Positions 5,277 to 8,607 of a DNA stretch of 8,607 bases are shown piece after piece. Both the position numbers and the translations under genes were made by a program. The stretch's first letter is position 1, and every line of letters starts with the position of its first letter. This DNA comes from Bacteroidales bacterium UBA4353. Its GTDB lineage: Bacteria > Bacteroidota > Bacteroidia > Bacteroidales > Paludibacteraceae. The notes under the pieces were generated by a model, which worked only from the letters and a program-made list of their open reading frames with translations, did not search any database and was not told where the DNA came from. The stretch covers positions 1 to 8,607 of the forward strand of contig DGSV01000062.1 in NCBI GenBank assembly GCA_002394025.1, given 5' to 3'.

Positions 5277-7400
5277 TTATTTGCGCGGTTGTATGAGCAT
5301 GGGCATCAGAGGGTTCCAGTGGTCGTTGCCGGCCAGTATCTTCTGCGGGGTGTATTGTGCCGCCTGCTGTTCTGTGAGTTGTCTTGACCAGTCCACACGT
5401 GCTGAGATGTCTGCTCCATCACCGTAGTTTTCGTATTCGGCATAGAAGGCTGTTTGCTGTGCTTCGGGTTTATTCCAGTTATGCCATCCTTGTGGTGCTA
5501 TATGTTCTGCAAGGTGGCAATGTATGAATACCGTTTTGGCGTATATGCGCCATGGTCTGCCCAGATAAACGTTATTAATGCCGTTAGCGGCAGTCAGGTC
5601 GCAGTTGAGGAATACAAAACCGTATGGTTGGTGTTGTTCGGTGCTTGCGGCAGTGATGTAGCTGTTTTTCTTGCTGTGTATCCGGCAGTTGCTGAAAACT
5701 GCTGTTGCCCATCCGAATATGAAGTCTGTGGTACCTTCTATGTAGCAGTTTTGGTACATTTGCCGGCTTCCGTCGCGGTGCGGGTATAGTGTGTCCTGAT
5801 TTCCGATGAAGCGGCAGTCTCGTGCCAGAAATCTGTCGCTATCTATCATTGCTGCCACGGCTTGTCCGTTGGTTGAGTTATTTTCGATGGTGATATTTTC
5901 GAGGTATATGTCGTTGCCGAATACGTAGAGTGTTGCTGTTCCCGATGTTCCTACAGGTCTGTTGAGTGCGTCAGTTTGTTTTGCTCCGAGGTCGTTGGTG
6001 ATGCGTACTTCGCCTTTTCGGCTTCCTATGAGGCTTATCATTTGTCGGCTGCTATCGATGTTTACGCGTTCGTTATATATGCCGGGTTCTATGTTGATAT
6101 ATACTCTTTCTTTTGTCATGGGGCTCACGGCGTTGATGGCTTCCTGCACTGTTTTGAAGTCTCCGCTGCCGTCTTTGGCAACGGTGTAGTGTGGTGTTGC
6201 TTTTGCCAGTTCCAGGGCCGCGAGTATGAAAGGTCCTACAGCTTTGGGGTCATCGTTGCGTACGCGTTCGTTGACGTAGTATTCATAGGTACCGCTGCGG
6301 TAGGGTTTGCCTCCGAGTCCCGCTACGGCGCAGCAGCGTGTGATGGATAATGTTCCGTCGGAGTTCGTTTCCACGGCGTTGAGGCAGAATGCCGAGAAGG
6401 CGTCACGTGCCGTTTTCAGGTATTTGTCAGGCAGGTAGCCATTGCGTGCGCCCTTTGCCATGGCATAGATGAACATGATGCTTGCGCTGGACTCTGTATA
6501 GTTGCCTTCGCCGTTGGGTTTGTCAATGACTTGGTACCACATTTTTGTCTTTTTGTCCTGATATTTCATCAGACTGTTGATGACTCGGTTGAGTATGTCG
6601 ATGAGTTGCTGGCGTTTAGGGTGTTGCACGGGCATATAGTCCAGTACATCGCATAGTGCCATGACGTACCATCCTATGCTTCTGCCCCAGAAGTTTGGTG
6701 AGCAGCCTGTTGTTTTGTCAGCCCATTGCTGTTCCCGGCTTTCGTCCCAACCGTGGTAGTTGAGTCCTGTTTTGGTGTCGAGTGTGTGTTTATCGACAGT
6801 GATGAATTGGTTGGCAATATCGTCGAAAAGTTCAGGGATGTTGTTATTGCTTGCGTAGTGTGCGTAGAAAGGTTCAGCCATGTATAGTCCGTCGAGCCAC
6901 ATTTGGTGCGGGTATATTTTTTTGTGCCAGAAACCGCCTTCAGATGTGCGTGGTTGTGAAGCCAGTTGTTTGCGCAGAGTGTCGATGGCCATGAGGTATG
7001 CCGCTCTGGGGCGTATTTCGTTCAGAGCATAGAGCATATTGCCGCCATTGACGCGGTCAATGTTATAGTCGCGCATTTTATAGGTTTTAATATTTCCGTC
7101 AGGCTCAATGAATTGGTCGGCATATTCCGTGACGTAGTCTATGTAGTCGCTTTTTCCCGTTTCGCGGTATATTTCCACCATGGCTTTTCCGACGAGTGTT
7201 TGTGTGTAGTCCCATTTAGGTTTTTTGACGCCATCGGCGAGGCTCAGTGCGGGGTCATGCTTGATTTGGCTTGCGGCGATGCGTTCAGCCCATTCTATGT
7301 ACTGGCTTCGGGTGTACTTGGGGGTGTATTTTTCTTTCTTTTTGGCTGGTAGAGCAAGTGCCGTGAGGCAGGCGATGATGATGATAAGAATGCGTTTCAT
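5277..7400 (-). CDS. Secreted GH105 unsaturated glycuronyl hydrolase-CE8 pectin methylesterase fusion
   Basis: This 707-residue protein joins two pectin-processing enzymes. Residues 1-19 form a signal peptide (MKR, hydrophobic core, LALPA before KKK); C11 is too early for a convincing lipobox. Residues about 30-400 are a GH105 (YteR/YesR-like) alpha/alpha-barrel, with HQMWLDGLYMAEPFY (165-179; D170 the likely catalytic acid), NFWGRSIGWYVMAL (236-249) and SGTYEYYVNERVRNDDPKAVGPF (369-391). This family hydrolyses unsaturated uronyl-rhamnose or galacturonyl oligosaccharides left by polysaccharide lyases. Residues about 402-700 are a CE8 beta-helix pectinesterase: GTATLY (487-492), QAVA (Q513), QDTLY (Q535, D536 acid/base), DFIFG (D559 nucleophile) and YLGRPW (R615, W617). 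All catalytic residues of both domains are present, so both should be active, probably in the periplasm. The start lies 18 bp after rimM, with no promoter seen in the gap. No SusC/SusD, lyase or regulator genes lie nearby. Confidence 0.93.
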   Translation of the reverse strand: MKRILIIIIACLTALALPAKKKEKYTPKYTRSQYIEWAERIAASQIKHDPALSLADGVKKPKWDYTQTLVGKAMVEIYRETGKSDYIDYVTEYADQFIEPDGNIKTYKMRDYNIDRVNGGNMLYALNEIRPRAAYLMAIDTLRKQLASQPRTSEGGFWHKKIYPHQMWLDGLYMAEPFYAHYASNNNIPELFDDIANQFITVDKHTLDTKTGLNYHGWDESREQQWADKTTGCSPNFWGRSIGWYVMALCDVLDYMPVQHPKRQQLIDILNRVINSLMKYQDKKTKMWYQVIDKPNGEGNYTESSASIMFIYAMAKGARNGYLPDKYLKTARDAFSAFCLNAVETNSDGTLSITRCCAVAGLGGKPYRSGTYEYYVNERVRNDDPKAVGPFILAALELAKATPHYTVAKDGSGDFKTVQEAINAVSPMTKERVYINIEPGIYNERVNIDSSRQMISLIGSRKGEVRITNDLGAKQTDALNRPVGTSGTATLYVFGNDIYLENITIENNSTNGQAVAAMIDSDRFLARDCRFIGNQDTLYPHRDGSRQMYQNCYIEGTTDFIFGWATAVFSNCRIHSKKNSYITAASTEQHQPYGFVFLNCDLTAANGINNVYLGRPWRIYAKTVFIHCHLAEHIAPQGWHNWNKPEAQQTAFYAEYENYGDGADISARVDWSRQLTEQQAAQYTPQKILAGNDHWNPLMPMLIQPRK

Positions 7401-7418
7401 GGTGAACAGCTTTATGGG

Positions 7419-7940
7419 TTATTGTTGCAAATATTCTATGATAGCTTGTGGGAATATGGTAGTGATAGTTTTGTTTATGTCGTCAATATCAGTGATAAAG
7501 TCGTCATGAAGAGGTATCGTGTGTCCGCTGCTGGTTTCGGCAACGATGTTTTCCGTGCTGTCTTCGATGTGTGTTATTGTTCCTAATGGACCTGCTTGCT
7601 TGTCTATTATTTGGTATCCGTTCAGGTCGCTATTTGTCTGTTGTACATCCGCTCGCTCGGCATCGTTATGCAGCAGGTATATTTTCCGTGTTGATAGCAT
7701 GTCGGCCTGGTCGCTATCCTCAATGCCTTGTAGTTCGAGCAGTGCCTCGTCGTCGTTGAGCCATTGCAGTGATAGCAATTCGTAGGGAATGAATGTGTTA
7801 TCGATTTCTATGAAGAGGAACGCCTGCCTGTCAAGCAGAGCTTGGTCGTCAAGGTCTTTGAGGTACGCCCTGATGAGTCCTTTGACGCCGTGAGGTTTGC
7901 GGCATGTGCCGACTTGTATGAAATCATTGTTGGTGAACAT
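7419..7940 (-). CDS. rimM: 16S rRNA processing protein RimM
   Basis: RimM binds ribosomal protein S19 in the 30S head and assists late maturation of the 16S rRNA 3' domain. The 173-residue product has the usual length and two-domain form. The N-terminal RimM beta-barrel has FIQVGTCRKPHGVKGLIRAY (7-26), with the diagnostic KPHGVKG. It is followed by a C-terminal PRC-barrel: LNGYQIIDKQAGPLGTI (106-122), ENIVAETSSGHTIPLHDDFI (130-149) and the terminal strand-helix ending FPQAIIEYLQQ. The protein is acidic and the linker (residues 88-105) is polar. It starts 5 bp after the stop codon of the preceding gene, so the two are very probably co-transcribed and possibly translationally coupled. In most bacteria rimM sits with rpsP/trmD/rplS; here it does not, as is common in Bacteroidales. 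Confidence 0.93.
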   Translation of the reverse strand: MFTNNDFIQVGTCRKPHGVKGLIRAYLKDLDDQALLDRQAFLFIEIDNTFIPYELLSLQWLNDDEALLELQGIEDSDQADMLSTRKIYLLHNDAERADVQQTNSDLNGYQIIDKQAGPLGTITHIEDSTENIVAETSSGHTIPLHDDFITDIDDINKTITTIFPQAIIEYLQQ

Positions 7941-7945
7941 GGTTG

Positions 7946-8607
7946 TTAGACGACTCTGTTGAGTATTTGCCGGATTTGTTTTTGTGTGGATGACAATACA
8001 TCGTACTGTCGCCAGAGTTCGGCTTGTTGTTCCACGGGAGTGTTCTGAATGTTATGTACGATGCAGTCTTTGCTGTAATCGACGTATCGGTCAAGGTATT
8101 CGTAGAGGTAGTGCTGCACGTCTGCGGCTTTGATTTCGTGCTCTTTACGTTTTTCGTCTATGATAACGTTGTTTTCCGACAGGCTGACTTTGCTATGCAT
8201 ACCGCTGACTTGTTCTTGTTCCGAAAGAAGTTGCGCCACCGTGTATCGGAATTCGTCATCGGGGTCTAATGCCAAAGTGCGACAGATGTCGAATGCCGTG
8301 TCATCGATGTTGTCTGTGAAAGCCTTGAGGATTTTTCCGTAGAGTCCCGTAGCGAAGTGTATGTTCCATTGTTTGAGCCCGTTAATGATGAACGTGGCGC
8401 AGTTGACGCTCGGGTTCTGGGGTAGGGGTTCGTGTCCGACGCGTAGCAGGGCTTTGATGAGTACCTGTTCTGAGAGTATGAGCTCGCGTATTTTGGGGTT
8501 GTCAAGCAGTGGATTAGAATTGCTGGAATAACTGGAATTGCCAGAATTGCCAGAATTGCTGGAATTGCTAGGATTGCTAGGATTGCTAGGATTACTAGGA
8601 TTACTAG
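7946..8607 (-). CDS. dnaG: Probable DNA primase DnaG, C-terminal part (5' end outside window)
   Basis: The frame is open from the right edge to the TAA at 7946-7948, giving 219 visible residues; the TTG at 8275 is internal. Residues 1-30 are a low-complexity Ser-Asn-Pro/Ser/Gly repeat. The rest is largely helical: NPLLDNPKIRELILSEQ, a VGHEPLP segment, an NGLKQWNIHFATGLYGKILKAF stretch, RYTVAQLLSEQEQVSGMHSK, and an acidic/basic tail ending in STQKQIRQILNRVV. This order resembles, from memory, the C-terminal helicase-binding region of Bacteroidota DnaG. There a poorly conserved linker leads to an ELL..VVRYGE-like helix, an INEL...NPLYQ.IL segment, a SxxHSK motif and a final helix ending RVV. 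DnaG makes RNA primers at the replication fork and docks on DnaB through this domain. The zinc-binding and TOPRIM catalytic domains are off the window, so the name is not proven. A lineage-specific protein with a similar helical tail is the alternative. Confidence 0.66.
   Translation of the reverse strand, partial: SNPSNPSNPSNPSNSSNSGNSGNSSYSSNSNPLLDNPKIRELILSEQVLIKALLRVGHEPLPQNPSVNCATFIINGLKQWNIHFATGLYGKILKAFTDNIDDTAFDICRTLALDPDDEFRYTVAQLLSEQEQVSGMHSKVSLSENNVIIDEKRKEHEIKAADVQHYLYEYLDRYVDYSKDCIVHNIQNTPVEQQAELWRQYDVLSSTQKQIRQILNRVV
8516..8605. repeat. 9-bp in-frame tandem repeat coding (Ser-Asn-Pro/Ser)n
   Basis: Ten consecutive 9-bp units on the minus strand run AGTAATCCT x2, AGCAATCCT x2, AGCAATTCC, AGCAATTCT, GGCAATTCT, GGCAATTCC, AGTTATTCC, AGCAATTCT. 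They encode SNP x4, SNS x2, GNS x2, SYS and SNS, followed by NP. The purest copies are at the window edge and diverge toward the folded domain, so the array probably continues beyond 8607. Unit length is a multiple of three, so copy-number change keeps the frame and only alters the length of a flexible linker. Confidence 0.92.

Noticed and set aside
7946..8275. A separate 109-codon minus-strand gene starting at TTG 8275.
   Set aside because: The same frame stays open to the right edge of the window and encodes continuous protein-like sequence, so the TTG is internal to a longer gene.
8266..8505. Minus-strand 79-codon frame overlapping the probable primase.
   Set aside because: It lies in a different frame over the same strand and its translation is Ser/Thr/Arg-rich without domain character; it is a shadow of the real frame.

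Overview
This window looks like chromosomal DNA from a Bacteroidota (Bacteroidales) genome. Several gene starts carry the Bacteroidota -7 promoter element TAnnTTTG, most start codons are preceded by A-rich leaders without a Shine-Dalgarno sequence, and the protein families fit: PPDK, a Bacteroidetes-type RecA, a pectinolytic GH105-CE8 fusion and small DT-rich lipoproteins. I cannot name a genus safely; a gut lineage such as Muribaculaceae or Prevotellaceae is a guess.

Layout. Positions 1-1028 (+) hold the C-terminal third of pyruvate phosphate dikinase, closed by a strong intrinsic terminator. Facing it, on the minus strand, are a tiny Cys-rich lipoprotein gene (1244-1438) with its own terminator and an AMP-forming acyl-CoA synthetase (1555-3249). 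A divergent promoter region (3250-3437) separates the synthetase from a plus-strand orphan ORF (3438-3869) with a good -7 box and a strong terminator. Then comes an unbroken 168-bp array of 21 degenerate 8-bp units (3939-4106), lying between the tail ends of the orphan ORF and recA (4126-5148, minus). The last block is a minus-strand cluster read from the right edge: the 3' part of what is probably dnaG (primase), rimM 5 bp later, and a secreted two-domain pectin enzyme 18 bp after rimM. The probable dnaG enters the window through a 9-bp in-frame repeat encoding Ser-Asn-Pro/Ser triplets.

How it works together. Most genes are housekeeping: central carbon metabolism (PPDK), fatty-acid activation, recombination (RecA), replication priming (DnaG) and 30S ribosome maturation (RimM). 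The odd neighbour is the pectin enzyme, which combines removal of pectin methyl esters with hydrolysis of unsaturated galacturonyl or rhamnogalacturonyl oligosaccharides. It sits directly behind rimM with no visible promoter and no susC/susD partners in the window.

I see no clear undescribed multi-gene system such as a defence island, CRISPR array or mobile element. The most unusual features are non-genic or sub-genic: the 8-bp-register array beside recA, the 9-bp coding repeat in the primase linker, two dyads built on or around -7/-33 promoter elements, and the unrecognised 143-residue ORF.
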